A stretch of 33,382 nucleotides of DNA from Spirochaetes bacterium GWF1_51_8 (lineage in GTDB: Bacteria > Spirochaetota > Brevinematia > Brevinematales > GWF1-51-8). Position 1 is the stretch's first letter, and each line of letters opens with the position of its first letter. The DNA lies in contig MIBE01000055.1 of the NCBI GenBank assembly GCA_001829415.1, positions 1 to 33,382 on the forward strand, read 5' to 3'. This document shows, piece by piece, positions 17,898 to 26,200 of the stretch. A program made the position numbers and the translations under genes. Under the pieces are notes generated by a model. That model had not been told where the DNA came from and ran no database searches. It saw only the letters and a list, made by a program, of their open reading frames with translations.

Positions 17898-19760
17898 CTA
17901 CTTTTTATCCTCGAAAAGAAATCGTTTCACGGTACGTTTGGACGTCTTCGGCAGTTCTTCGGGGCTGATCCTCAGTCCCTGCGGGACTTTGTACGAGGCA
18001 AGGTCGGCGGTCAGCCTGCGGATATCTTTCCTGATCAACGCCTCGATATCCTCTTCTGTGTAGGCTTTCTTGAGTTCCTGCTCCATCGCAGAAATCGTTT
18101 CGAAGTTAGGATAGACGATGGCAAACGGGACTTCGCCTTTTTCCGCGTCATGCTTTCCGATCACGACGGCTTCGGCGATATATTCGCTTTGGAGGAGAAG
18201 GTTTTCGATCTCCTCGGGATAGATATTCTTTCCGCCCCTTGTGACGATGATGTTTTTTATCCTTCCGGTGATGAACAGGTAGCCGTCGGAATCGATTTTT
18301 CCGAGGTCGCCGGTGTGGAACCATTTATTCTTGTCGATCACCTCCGCGGTCTTGTCCGGCATCTTGTAGTAGCCGAGCATAACGCTTCCGCCCTTGATTA
18401 GGATTTCACCGTTGCCGTTAGCATCGGGATGATCGATCATGACTTCGATATTGGGAAGCGGGAGACCCACTGAGCCAGCGCGGTTAAGGGTTGGAGTGGT
18501 ACTTGCCGCGACCGGAGAGGTCTCGGAGAGGCCGTATCCCTGCATAGTGACAAGGCTGAGCACTTCCATCCCATCGATGACGGCCTTCGGAATGGGGCCG
18601 CCGCCCGAGACAAAGAAGCGGAGCCTGTTCAGCCCGAGGCCGGAACGCACGCTTCCGAAAAGGGCTTTCCCGATCTTGACTTTAAATACTTTATAGAAAA
18701 ACTTACTGATCGCGAACATCAGGTGGAAAACGATACTGGTCACGATACCCTTCGCTTTCACTTTGGCGAATACGCCCTTATAGATTTTTTCAATCAGGAC
18801 GGGTACCGCCGGAATACAGCTTGCCCCGGTGTCAGCCAGTATCGGGATGAATACGTTTGTCTTCAACGATCCGATGGGGATGATGCGGCCGTGAGTGAGG
18901 AGCGGCACGACAATTCCCATCATCGAGGGATAGGTGTGATGGAGCGGCAAAAGTACCGCCCAATGGTCGTCGGAACTGAGCGCGGTGGACATCTGCACCC
19001 CGTCCGCGTTAAAAAGGAGGTTGTAATGTGAAAGCATCACTCCTTTCGGCAGACCGGTAGTCCCGGAGGTAAAGATCAAGGCCGCGATGTCGTCGGGATT
19101 TATTTTCTGTTTCTCGAAAAGATTCTCGTGATTTTGAATCATCCTTTTACCGGTCCGGTAGAGCGCGAAAAAGCTCGGGAACTCATATTCTTTGTAGGGG
19201 GTTTTCTGTTCGGCCTCATAATCGGCAATCTCGTTCACCCTGAGCGCAAAATTTCCCGGGGTAAGCGCGCCTTTTTTATCTTTGCATTTTGCCGACATAT
19301 CTTTCAGCATATTCGGATCGTCTTTATCGAAGACGATGAATTTTTCGATATTTTTCATCATCGTCCGGTTTTCAAGAAGTTTTGTCAGGTATGCCGACGA
19401 GCAGAATATCATGCCCGCATCGCTATTTCTGACTATATGCAGGGTTTCTTCGGACGACAGGAGAATATCGAGAGGGATGACGGTAGCGCCGATATACACG
19501 ATTGCGACATACGAAATCACCCATTCGTTTCGGTTTTCACCGATCAGGCCGATTTTATCGCCTTTTTTTACACCCATTTTCAATAGAGCATTTCCGATGT
19601 AACGGACATAGTCCTGAAGTTCGCCGTAGGTGACAGTCCAGTAGCCCTCGTCAGTCTTCCCTACTAATGCGGGTAAATGAAGCTTGTCCGTATCGAATCC
19701 TTCCACCATCTCGCGAAAAGTTTTAACATTTCTCGGCTCGGCTACTTTGTTGACTAACAT
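17898..19760 (-). CDS. Long-chain acyl-CoA synthetase (AMP-forming)
   Basis: 620 residues, ANL superfamily. Activates fatty acids to acyl-CoA via acyl-AMP. P-loop TSGTTGLPKG at 231-240; A5 motif GYGLSETSP; A7/A8 motifs WFHTGDLGKIDSDGYLFITGRIKNII; hinge and GGKNIYPEEIE. The catalytic C-terminal Lys region (SKRTVKRFLF) is present. It has the long type of N-terminal half seen in FadD15/ACSL-like enzymes. No signal peptide. ATG 19760 follows GGAGGG by about 4 nt and lies 14 nt after the TPR lipoprotein stop. Fatty-acid use or membrane-lipid recycling are the likely roles; chain length is not readable. Confidence 0.92.
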   Translation of the reverse strand: MLVNKVAEPRNVKTFREMVEGFDTDKLHLPALVGKTDEGYWTVTYGELQDYVRYIGNALLKMGVKKGDKIGLIGENRNEWVISYVAIVYIGATVIPLDILLSSEETLHIVRNSDAGMIFCSSAYLTKLLENRTMMKNIEKFIVFDKDDPNMLKDMSAKCKDKKGALTPGNFALRVNEIADYEAEQKTPYKEYEFPSFFALYRTGKRMIQNHENLFEKQKINPDDIAALIFTSGTTGLPKGVMLSHYNLLFNADGVQMSTALSSDDHWAVLLPLHHTYPSMMGIVVPLLTHGRIIPIGSLKTNVFIPILADTGASCIPAVPVLIEKIYKGVFAKVKAKGIVTSIVFHLMFAISKFFYKVFKVKIGKALFGSVRSGLGLNRLRFFVSGGGPIPKAVIDGMEVLSLVTMQGYGLSETSPVAASTTPTLNRAGSVGLPLPNIEVMIDHPDANGNGEILIKGGSVMLGYYKMPDKTAEVIDKNKWFHTGDLGKIDSDGYLFITGRIKNIIVTRGGKNIYPEEIENLLLQSEYIAEAVVIGKHDAEKGEVPFAIVYPNFETISAMEQELKKAYTEEDIEALIRKDIRRLTADLASYKVPQGLRISPEELPKTSKRTVKRFLFEDKK

Positions 19761-19774
19761 ATGCCCTCCGAAAT

Positions 19775-20647
19775 CTATTTTTGTAATAATTCTCCTAACG
19801 ACTTTCGAATATAGTCGGTAAACGGAAAGAGCTTGAGATTGGCCTCGGTCAACAGTTCTTTATCCTGTTTCGCTTTATTGAGGAAATCCTTCGCTTTTAC
19901 TGTGTCGTTCATCCGGTAATAGTCGAGAGCGATCGTCATCGGTACAATCGAATCGGCATACCCCATCGACATCGCCTTCTTCAAATCGATCAGCGAATCC
20001 TTATAAAGGAGCGAGTTGTAGAGAGCGAGTCCTCTCAGGGCGTAAGCCTGGGCATACGAAGGCTGAATCTCAATCGCCTTAGTCCATTGAAGCGCGGCAT
20101 TTTTCCAGTCCCCGCTGCGGTAAAAAGCTGCTCCGCAGAGAAAGTATGACCAGAAGTAGGCAGGATTGAGTTTCTGCGATTCGAGGAAGTAGGCGGGCGC
20201 CTGATCGTCCTTCGCGGTTTTAATCGAAAGCATCCCGAGGTAATAATACGATTCCCACGACTTGGGATCGGACTTCAAGCATTCTTCGAAATCCTTGACA
20301 GCGAGATCGTACTGTTCGGTTTCGAGATAGGTCAGAGCGCGGTTATAGAGCATTTTCGGATTATCGGGATCGGGTTTAAGACCGTTTTCGAAAAATGCCA
20401 GCGCGGAAGGATAGTCTTTTTTATGGAAATAGATCGCGCCACTGTAAAAATTAGCTTCGGGGGATAACGGGTTGATACGGAGAGCGTCGGCGAATGAGCC
20501 GAGGGCTTCGTTGAATTTGCCGTACTTGTACGAATCGAGGCCTTTTTTTATCAGCGCCGTCTCCGCCGGATCGGGAGGAATCGTATCGCGATGGCATGCG
20601 TTTAACGATATAAGACTGAATACACAGAGAAGAAATATCCTTCTCAT
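19775..20647 (-). CDS. TPR lipoprotein
   Basis: 290 residues. Lipoprotein signal with lipobox LNAC, Cys18 as the lipidated residue. The mature part is at least six tetratricopeptide repeats of 34 residues (LDSYKYGKFNEALGSFADALRINP, AIYFHKKDYPSALAFFENGLKPDP, LTYLETEQYDLAVKDFEECLKSDP and so on), a protein-protein scaffold on the periplasmic face of a membrane. The frame could start at GTG 20653, but GAGG (20653-20656) is 5 nt before ATG 20647, and ATG 20647 gives a better signal peptide. Follows the lysozyme-like gene within 8 nt. Possibly helps envelope assembly with that neighbour. Confidence 0.87.
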   Translation of the reverse strand: MRRIFLLCVFSLISLNACHRDTIPPDPAETALIKKGLDSYKYGKFNEALGSFADALRINPLSPEANFYSGAIYFHKKDYPSALAFFENGLKPDPDNPKMLYNRALTYLETEQYDLAVKDFEECLKSDPKSWESYYYLGMLSIKTAKDDQAPAYFLESQKLNPAYFWSYFLCGAAFYRSGDWKNAALQWTKAIEIQPSYAQAYALRGLALYNSLLYKDSLIDLKKAMSMGYADSIVPMTIALDYYRMNDTVKAKDFLNKAKQDKELLTEANLKLFPFTDYIRKSLGELLQK

Positions 20648-20654
20648 CCGCACC

Positions 20655-21398
20655 TCAATGAGATTTATTTAGTTTTCCCCATTCCTTTACCATATTTTTC
20701 CAGTAATTCTCATAAAAATACACCGATATATCGGAGTAGTTGTACTGCTCCCCGATATAACCCATACCGTGCGGGAAGATTTTTAATTCCATGGTCTGAC
20801 GGATAAACTCTTCTGTCCTCCAGAAACCTGTATTATACACGCAGGAATAAAACCGGATCATATATTCCTTCGTCCAGTCCGGTTTCGGGGGATAGAAATG
20901 CAATGCGATCTTCGAGAAAATCAGGAGATATGTGATCTGCCATTGCAGTTTCATCAGCCGGGAGAGCCGTTCCTTCCTGACAGCGGAAAGGTCCTGGGGA
21001 TTGCCGTATTTAAGGAGATTCCTGAACTCTTTGAATGCATCGTTTGTGCTCACAAGGTTTTCCATCCGTTCCACGAACGACGGTTTCATCTGGAAGATGC
21101 CGACTGAAAAATCGTTGACACCGCTCCCGAAACTGATGTAAAAAAGCTCCATCGTGACTATCTCCATACTATCGCGAAAGAGCGAGTAACGGAGCAGCTC
21201 CGGGAAAACGATGGGTAGAATAAGTTCGGCATCGGCGGACATCAGCTTGCATTGCGCGAAAACCTGCCCCTTGATCTCGTTCACCACATTCAGGGCCTTG
21301 GTAAAATCCTCGGCGAAAATCGACGGGTAATCGGGCGAGACCCCGAAAACCTTCACGGTTAATAAAAGCCCGAATATGAAAGATATTATTATTTTCAT
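20655..21398 (-). CDS. Exported protein with possible lysozyme-like fold
   Basis: 247 residues with a signal peptide of about 19 ([19 protein letters not shown]). A segment SVGIFQMKPSFVERM (about 97-111) looks like the G-x-x-Q-M-x-P motif of soluble lytic transglycosylases and goose-type lysozymes, and an upstream Glu in FPELLRYS could be the catalytic acid. The spacing between the two (~35 residues) is close to those families. The rest is Trp/Tyr/Phe-rich helices. Function as a murein hydrolase is an inference; a non-enzymatic relative is possible. Its ATG shares one base with the stop of the CoA-ligase (TAATG), so translation is coupled; next gene is the TPR lipoprotein. Confidence 0.72.
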   Translation of the reverse strand: MKIIISFIFGLLLTVKVFGVSPDYPSIFAEDFTKALNVVNEIKGQVFAQCKLMSADAELILPIVFPELLRYSLFRDSMEIVTMELFYISFGSGVNDFSVGIFQMKPSFVERMENLVSTNDAFKEFRNLLKYGNPQDLSAVRKERLSRLMKLQWQITYLLIFSKIALHFYPPKPDWTKEYMIRFYSCVYNTGFWRTEEFIRQTMELKIFPHGMGYIGEQYNYSDISVYFYENYWKNMVKEWGKLNKSH

Positions 21399-22705
21399 TA
21401 GACCAACTTTCTATTATCGATAACGCGCTTCGCCTTACCCTGACTGCGCTCGATCGTTTTCGGTTCGACAAGTTTTACATCCACACGGATGCCGAGTTGT
21501 CCGTAGAGCTTCTCGACGATCAACTTCTCCAGTTCGACGAGCTTCTTCATCTCGTCGGAGAACATGTTTTCGTTCGTTTCAACCCATACCTCGAGGGTAT
21601 CGATATTGTTCTTTCTCTCGACGACTATCTGGTAATGCGGGGCGACGCCCTCGATTTTCAGGAGCACTTCTTCGATCTGAGACGGGAATATATTTACACC
21701 GCGGATAATCAGCATATCGTCGGTACGGCCGCGGATTTTCATGATTCTCGACGTGGTTCTCCCGCAGGCGCATTTCGAGGTGTCGATATACGAAAGGTCG
21801 CGGGTACGGTAACGGAACAGCGGAAGCGCTTCCTTGCCGAGCGGGGTGATCACAAGTTCCCCGATCTCCCCATCCTTGACCCATTCGCCCGTCTCTGGGT
21901 CGATGACCTCGATGAAGAAAAAGTCTTCGTTGATATGCATCCCGTTCTTTTCGAGGCATTCGCCGGATACTCCGGGCCCGATAATCTCGGAGAGGCCGTA
22001 GTTATCGGTGGCGGTAATATTGAATCCTTTTTCTATTCCGGTGCGGATCGACTCGCTCCACGGTTCCGCGCCGAACAATCCGAATTTCAGCTTCAGGTCT
22101 TTTACCGGATCGACACCCATTTCACGGACAACGTCCACCATATAGAGGGCATAGGAGGGAGTACAGATAAGGACGGTGGAGCCGAAGTCCTGCATGATCT
22201 TGATCTGGCGTTCGGTGTTCCCGCTCGAGACTGGGATGATAGCCGCGCCGATCTTTTCAAGCCCGTAGTGGAGGCCGAAACCGCCGGTGAATAATCCATA
22301 GCCGAACGAAATTTGCGCGATATCGTCCGATGTCACTCCGCCTGCGGAAGCGAGTCTCGCGATACACTCCGCCCATAGTTCGAGGTCGTTTTTAGTATAC
22401 CCGACTACGGTCGGCTTTCCGGTAGTCCCGCTGGACGCGTGGATACGGACGACATCTTTCATCGGGCGCGCGAAAAGCCCATAAGGGAAGTTCTCACGGA
22501 GTTCGTTCTTCGTCGTGAACGGCAGTTTGCGGATGTCTTCGAGAGTCTTTATATCTTCAGGTTTGACCTTCATGGAATCGAGCTTATTACGATAGAATTT
22601 CACGTTGTCGTATGTGTACCTGATTGTTTTTTTCAATTTCTCAAGCTGAAACTCTTTCAATTTTCCTTGAGGCATTGTTTCTATTTCAGAATTCCAGATC
22701 GGCAT
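21398..22705 (-). CDS. paaK: Phenylacetate-CoA ligase family protein (AMP-forming)
   Basis: 435 residues, PaaK family of the ANL superfamily. Adenylation motif [15 protein letters not shown] with SSGTTGKP at 91-98; aryl-binding segment [39 protein letters not shown]; and the family-typical [35 protein letters not shown]. All catalytic motifs are present. Activates phenylacetate or related aryl acids to CoA thioesters. No paa catabolic genes are nearby, so in this anaerobe-like setting it may serve amino-acid-derived aryl acids. ATG at 22705 follows GGGAG. First gene of its run, with a long leader that has a hairpin and a tandem repeat. Confidence 0.92.
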   Translation of the reverse strand: MPIWNSEIETMPQGKLKEFQLEKLKKTIRYTYDNVKFYRNKLDSMKVKPEDIKTLEDIRKLPFTTKNELRENFPYGLFARPMKDVVRIHASSGTTGKPTVVGYTKNDLELWAECIARLASAGGVTSDDIAQISFGYGLFTGGFGLHYGLEKIGAAIIPVSSGNTERQIKIMQDFGSTVLICTPSYALYMVDVVREMGVDPVKDLKLKFGLFGAEPWSESIRTGIEKGFNITATDNYGLSEIIGPGVSGECLEKNGMHINEDFFFIEVIDPETGEWVKDGEIGELVITPLGKEALPLFRYRTRDLSYIDTSKCACGRTTSRIMKIRGRTDDMLIIRGVNIFPSQIEEVLLKIEGVAPHYQIVVERKNNIDTLEVWVETNENMFSDEMKKLVELEKLIVEKLYGQLGIRVDVKLVEPKTIERSQGKAKRVIDNRKLV

Positions 22706-22732
22706 ACACGCTCCCGCGAAGAATTATTCATG

Positions 22733-22776
22733 GGCACTTCAAATAACCACCGATTCTCGGTGGCAAGGAAGTGACC
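22733..22776 (-). ncRNA. Structured leader element upstream of paaK
   Basis: Minus-strand RNA from 22776 to 22733 can form an interrupted hairpin: outer helix GG(U)CACUUC/GAAGUGCC (8 pairs with one bulged U), internal loop CUUG opposite UUAUUU, inner helix CCACCGA/UCGGUGG (7 pairs) with loop GAA. It ends 27 nt before the paaK ATG and is inside the predicted 5' UTR. No U-run follows, so it is not an intrinsic terminator. It matches no riboswitch consensus I recall. Could be a cis-regulatory RNA, a protein-binding site or an mRNA stabiliser. Confidence 0.5.
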
Positions 22777-22807
22777 ATTAGGCGTAATTTAAAGATATAT
22801 CACTATT

Positions 22808-22825
22808 AATGTTAAAAATGTTAAA
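22808..22825. repeat. Perfect 9-bp tandem repeat in paaK leader
   Basis: AATGTTAAA twice, head to tail, downstream of the predicted paaK transcription start. It is followed by a further TTA-rich run. May be an operator for a DNA-binding protein or chance in an AT-rich stretch. Confidence 0.45.
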
Positions 22826-22847
22826 AGTTTTTTGAACCGCCCGCATT

Positions 22848-22876
22848 ATTTTACACCAAATCCGGTTTTCTATCAA
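22848..22876 (-). promoter_or_regulatory. Promoter of paaK operon
   Basis: Minus strand TTGATA (22871-22876), 17 bp, TAAAAT (22848-22853), the same boxes and spacing as the leuS promoter. The -35 overlaps the stop codon of the AddB-type gene. Predicts a leader of about 135 nt containing the hairpin and the tandem repeat. Confidence 0.65.
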
Positions 22877-25800
22877 TCTTTATTTGATTGACGCTGAACT
22901 TGCTTTTTGTTGGCGCGTCTGCAAATATAGACATAATCGCAATGTCCGCATTTATCGTTCGATTCGAGCGGGGTTTCGTTGTTCTTCTTCGAAACGTAAA
23001 ATCCCGGTATTTCAATGTCGTCCTCGAAATCGCAGGGGAGAGTGTAGGGTGAGAGATTTCCCTTCTCAAGCAGACTCATGAGAAGTTTGATCTCGCGTTT
23101 TTTCAGTTCCCATATCTCCGGAAAGGGTGTCTCGTCGTCATTTGGGAACACACGCCCCTCGGTCAATTTTTCCGGTGATATCATCGAGATATACGACAGC
23201 TCCCGGATCACATCCTTGCCCTGAAAAACCGCCTCGAACGCCGCCGCGTAAAGGTAGAGCTGGAATCCCAACAGCGGGATCGTTTTCGTGTCTTTGGCTT
23301 TTTGATCGACCTTGCCGGATTTATAATCGATAATCCTGTAAGTCTCCCCCCCCGCGGTCTTGTCGATCCGGTCTATCTGGGCTTTCATCACGAGCTTATC
23401 GCCGTCGAGATCGAGAGAGATTTTATCCAGCGGAAATTCGAAATGCTCGGGGGTGTATTCGTTTCGCAGTTCCTTCTCGGCATTGCAGAAATGGATGAGA
23501 AGAGTGCGGTAGTACTCGGATTCGAAATCGAATACGAGACCGTGAGAACGATGTCTTTTGAATTCATCGACCGCGAGGCCGATCGCATTCTCCAGTTCCG
23601 TAGAATCGGGCAATTCACCGGGTTCGTGCAGACGGGTAGCTGTCAGGTACTTCTCCATTACATCGTGCAGGAAGAGGCCTTTATTGACATCCTTGATTTT
23701 ATTCTCGGGATAGTCTTCCTTACGGACTCCGATCAGGTAACGAAGGAAAAACGCGTAACGGCATCCGCCGAGGTTTTCGAGAAGGGTCGCGCTTAAGGGG
23801 TAATGCGACTTAAACTCTTCGATACTATCGGAAAACCCCTCCGCACCGCCGAGAATCCCCTGAATCCGCGCCCCCGGGGGAATATCACCTGTTTCGGAAT
23901 GCGCCTTCTCGGCATCGATCTTCTTCATATACGAGGACATCAGAAGGGAATTTGCCAGGCCGGGCAAGTGCTTTTCCAATTCGCGCCGTCTCGCGGGATC
24001 GTTTTTAAACCTTTCGGACAGCATCTGGTAATGGGTGGCGAAGAAAAAGGCCGGGTCGTGGATTTTGATCCATTCCACGGACGGGACGATATCGAAAAGC
24101 CTGAGAGAGAATTGTTCATCACCCTCGACAGGCGGGATCGAGATAATCCGTCCGGAGATATTTCTTCGGATTTCATTGATAAACAGGGACGGCAGATGGA
24201 ACTCGCCCTTTTCATCGAAGGAGTTCCTGCAAAGATAGAGATTGTCCGACGGGCGGGACACCGCGATATAGAAATCGAATCTTTCCTGCCCGGTACGCCG
24301 CTCCTCGGTCGGGAGCAGTATTCTCCGCGCCCGTTCGTTCAGCTTGATCCGTTCACGCTGGTCGAGGATAGAGACCGGAAGACTGCCCGGAAACTCGCCG
24401 TCATTCATCCCGGTAATAAACAAAGTTTGGAAACTTGTTTCGCGGAGATCGTAGGAAGTGAGTATTTTTACGCATTGCTCCGGGAACAACTCGTAACGGT
24501 ACCGGGTGTCCGAGACGATTTCGGAGAACAGGTCGAAGAGATCGGAGAAAATAATCTTGTCCGATTCCATGTATTTCATCGCGTTTCTGAGACCGGTGAG
24601 AATTTTCTTGAGTTTCTGGAACGCGGTGAAATCCTTCGAGACGATCCAGTAATCCGACGAGTTCTTCGAACGCTGGTTCTCGACCGCTTTTTTCATCCCG
24701 GACGCGTCGATCAAGTCCGCGATCCAGCGGTTGAAATCGTGAAAGGTAATCCGGTCGTTGTTATCGAAACGAAAAAGAAGTTCCAAAAAACTGAAATAGT
24801 TCTCCCGGAAACGTTCCAATGTGTCAATGTCCAATTCGTCGTCGAGCAGGTCTTTCCGGGCGAGGTTTTCGGCGCTCTCACGGTAAAACGCAATTCGGCC
24901 GTCGATATAGTTTTCCCATTCCGTCCGCCTGCCGTGAAAGTATTCGTCGAGGAACGACCCCGAATCGGCTAATCCCCGCCAGACGTTCGAACGGGTATAG
25001 CCGGAATTCGAGATCGAAATGAGATCGACACTGTCGATCCCTTTGACCGCGCATCTAAAAAGGTGCAGAAGGTATCCGACGGCGGGATTGGATTTGAGGG
25101 GTTTATCCTTAGTATTGAAGAACGGTATATTAAAATTTCGGAAGCAGTTTTCTATCAGGTGATCGTAGTCGCCGGAGTTTTTCACAAGTACACCGATATT
25201 GTTATACTCGACGTTTCCGGTCCCGGCAAGTCGCTTAATCTCAAGCGCGATCAGCTCGACCTCACGGGCTTTCCCGAAACCGTCAATCAGCGTCACGTTT
25301 CTATCCGACGGCAATTCGAGAGGTTTTCGGCTATTATCGAACGATAGGATTCGTTCGGCGAGCAGGGAAAACGTGTTCTCGGGATCGGGGAGCCTCTCCG
25401 TTTCTACATGAAAACTATCGTGAAACAGAGTAAACGTATCGCGGATTAACGGAAACTCCGAGTCGGGAAGAGCGACGGTCACAGGCTTATTCGCGCGTTC
25501 GAATTCGTCGATCAGCGCCTTGATAAACAGAAACTGCACGGCGGTAAAGTCGTAGAACCCGTCGATATAAAGCGAATCGAAATCGGTTATCCCTTCCTCT
25601 TTCACTATCTTCGCCGCCGTTTCAATATAGAGCATCTCGTCAAATAGGTTTCTTGAGAGTAGTAGCTTTTCATACTCCGCGTACAGCAGGCGGATGTCTT
25701 CCCATTTCGCGGGGTTTTCTTGTTCCGGCGGGTTAATTTCCTTATGCAGCAGGGTCGCGGCACGGAGCTCGCGGATCAATCCGTGAAGCAGTTCGATCAG

Positions 25801-26145
25801 ACCGGGATAGCTATGGATATTTTTAAAATACTTGAATTCGGATGAAATATCCTGCGCGATCAGGCGGATGAGGAGAAATGTTTCGAAATCGCTCAGGACG
25901 GCGATTCTGCCCTGTTTCCTGAAATCGGAACGCTCGACGACGGCGCGGACAATCTCGTCGAAAGTGAATAAAGTTTTTCCGGCAAATCCGCCCATTTCTT
26001 TCGCGAGCCGCAATGTGAGACTGTCCTTCAGGTATCTCGCGGGCAGAAGCAGAAGGGGCTGCCGCCGCGCTTCGATGTCCTTGCGGACTGTTTTGACTAT
26101 TCTGGATGTTTTGCCGCTCTTAGGTTTGCCGAAAAGTATATTCAT
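22873..26145 (-). CDS. addB: AddB-type ATP-dependent nuclease subunit (PD-(D/E)XK, Fe-S)
   Basis: 1090 residues, AddB-sized. N-terminal Walker A GKPKSGKT at 6-13; the middle is a helicase-like scaffold (SF1 fold) including the TSYDLRETSFQTLFITGMNDGEFPG stretch typical of AddB. The C-terminal RecB-family nuclease has FLHDVMEKYL, and the catalytic IDRID...RIIDYKSGK near 930-945 followed by GFQLYLYAAAF. Four Cys at 795, 1066, 1069 and 1075 match the AddB iron-sulfur staple (C...CxxCxxxxxC). In double-strand break repair AddB pairs with AddA; no addA is in this window, though it could lie elsewhere. ATG follows GAGG; own promoter at 26161-26188 after the ABC-F gene. Confidence 0.88.
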   Translation of the reverse strand: MNILFGKPKSGKTSRIVKTVRKDIEARRQPLLLLPARYLKDSLTLRLAKEMGGFAGKTLFTFDEIVRAVVERSDFRKQGRIAVLSDFETFLLIRLIAQDISSEFKYFKNIHSYPGLIELLHGLIRELRAATLLHKEINPPEQENPAKWEDIRLLYAEYEKLLLSRNLFDEMLYIETAAKIVKEEGITDFDSLYIDGFYDFTAVQFLFIKALIDEFERANKPVTVALPDSEFPLIRDTFTLFHDSFHVETERLPDPENTFSLLAERILSFDNSRKPLELPSDRNVTLIDGFGKAREVELIALEIKRLAGTGNVEYNNIGVLVKNSGDYDHLIENCFRNFNIPFFNTKDKPLKSNPAVGYLLHLFRCAVKGIDSVDLISISNSGYTRSNVWRGLADSGSFLDEYFHGRRTEWENYIDGRIAFYRESAENLARKDLLDDELDIDTLERFRENYFSFLELLFRFDNNDRITFHDFNRWIADLIDASGMKKAVENQRSKNSSDYWIVSKDFTAFQKLKKILTGLRNAMKYMESDKIIFSDLFDLFSEIVSDTRYRYELFPEQCVKILTSYDLRETSFQTLFITGMNDGEFPGSLPVSILDQRERIKLNERARRILLPTEERRTGQERFDFYIAVSRPSDNLYLCRNSFDEKGEFHLPSLFINEIRRNISGRIISIPPVEGDEQFSLRLFDIVPSVEWIKIHDPAFFFATHYQMLSERFKNDPARRRELEKHLPGLANSLLMSSYMKKIDAEKAHSETGDIPPGARIQGILGGAEGFSDSIEEFKSHYPLSATLLENLGGCRYAFFLRYLIGVRKEDYPENKIKDVNKGLFLHDVMEKYLTATRLHEPGELPDSTELENAIGLAVDEFKRHRSHGLVFDFESEYYRTLLIHFCNAEKELRNEYTPEHFEFPLDKISLDLDGDKLVMKAQIDRIDKTAGGETYRIIDYKSGKVDQKAKDTKTIPLLGFQLYLYAAAFEAVFQGKDVIRELSYISMISPEKLTEGRVFPNDDETPFPEIWELKKREIKLLMSLLEKGNLSPYTLPCDFEDDIEIPGFYVSKKNNETPLESNDKCGHCDYVYICRRANKKQVQRQSNKD

Positions 26146-26160
26146 TTACGCCTCGCGGAT

Positions 26161-26188
26161 ATTTTAACACGCCGGGGCGAATAGTCAA
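26161..26188 (-). promoter_or_regulatory. Promoter of addB-type gene
   Basis: Minus strand TTGACT (26183-26188), 16 bp, TAAAAT (26161-26166). Expected leader is only about 10 nt, placing the GAGG ribosome site near the 5' end. May add to transcription arriving from the ABC-F gene. Confidence 0.5.
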
Positions 26189-26200
26189 ATGATAGGGTCT

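Noticed and set aside
17472..18401. 309-codon plus-strand open frame across nitroreductase and acyl-CoA synthetase
   Set aside because: Antisense to two motif-rich genes and spans their junction; a shadow of GC-biased codons.
22687..22731. Short upstream frame (14-16 codons, MNNSSRERV...) overlapping the paaK start
   Set aside because: No Shine-Dalgarno and no pattern of a leader peptide; probably chance.
23803..24972. 389-codon plus-strand open frame opposite the AddB-type gene
   Set aside because: Lies wholly inside a well-supported gene, composition is a mirror of it (Arg/Phe/Glu runs), no ribosome site, no domain.
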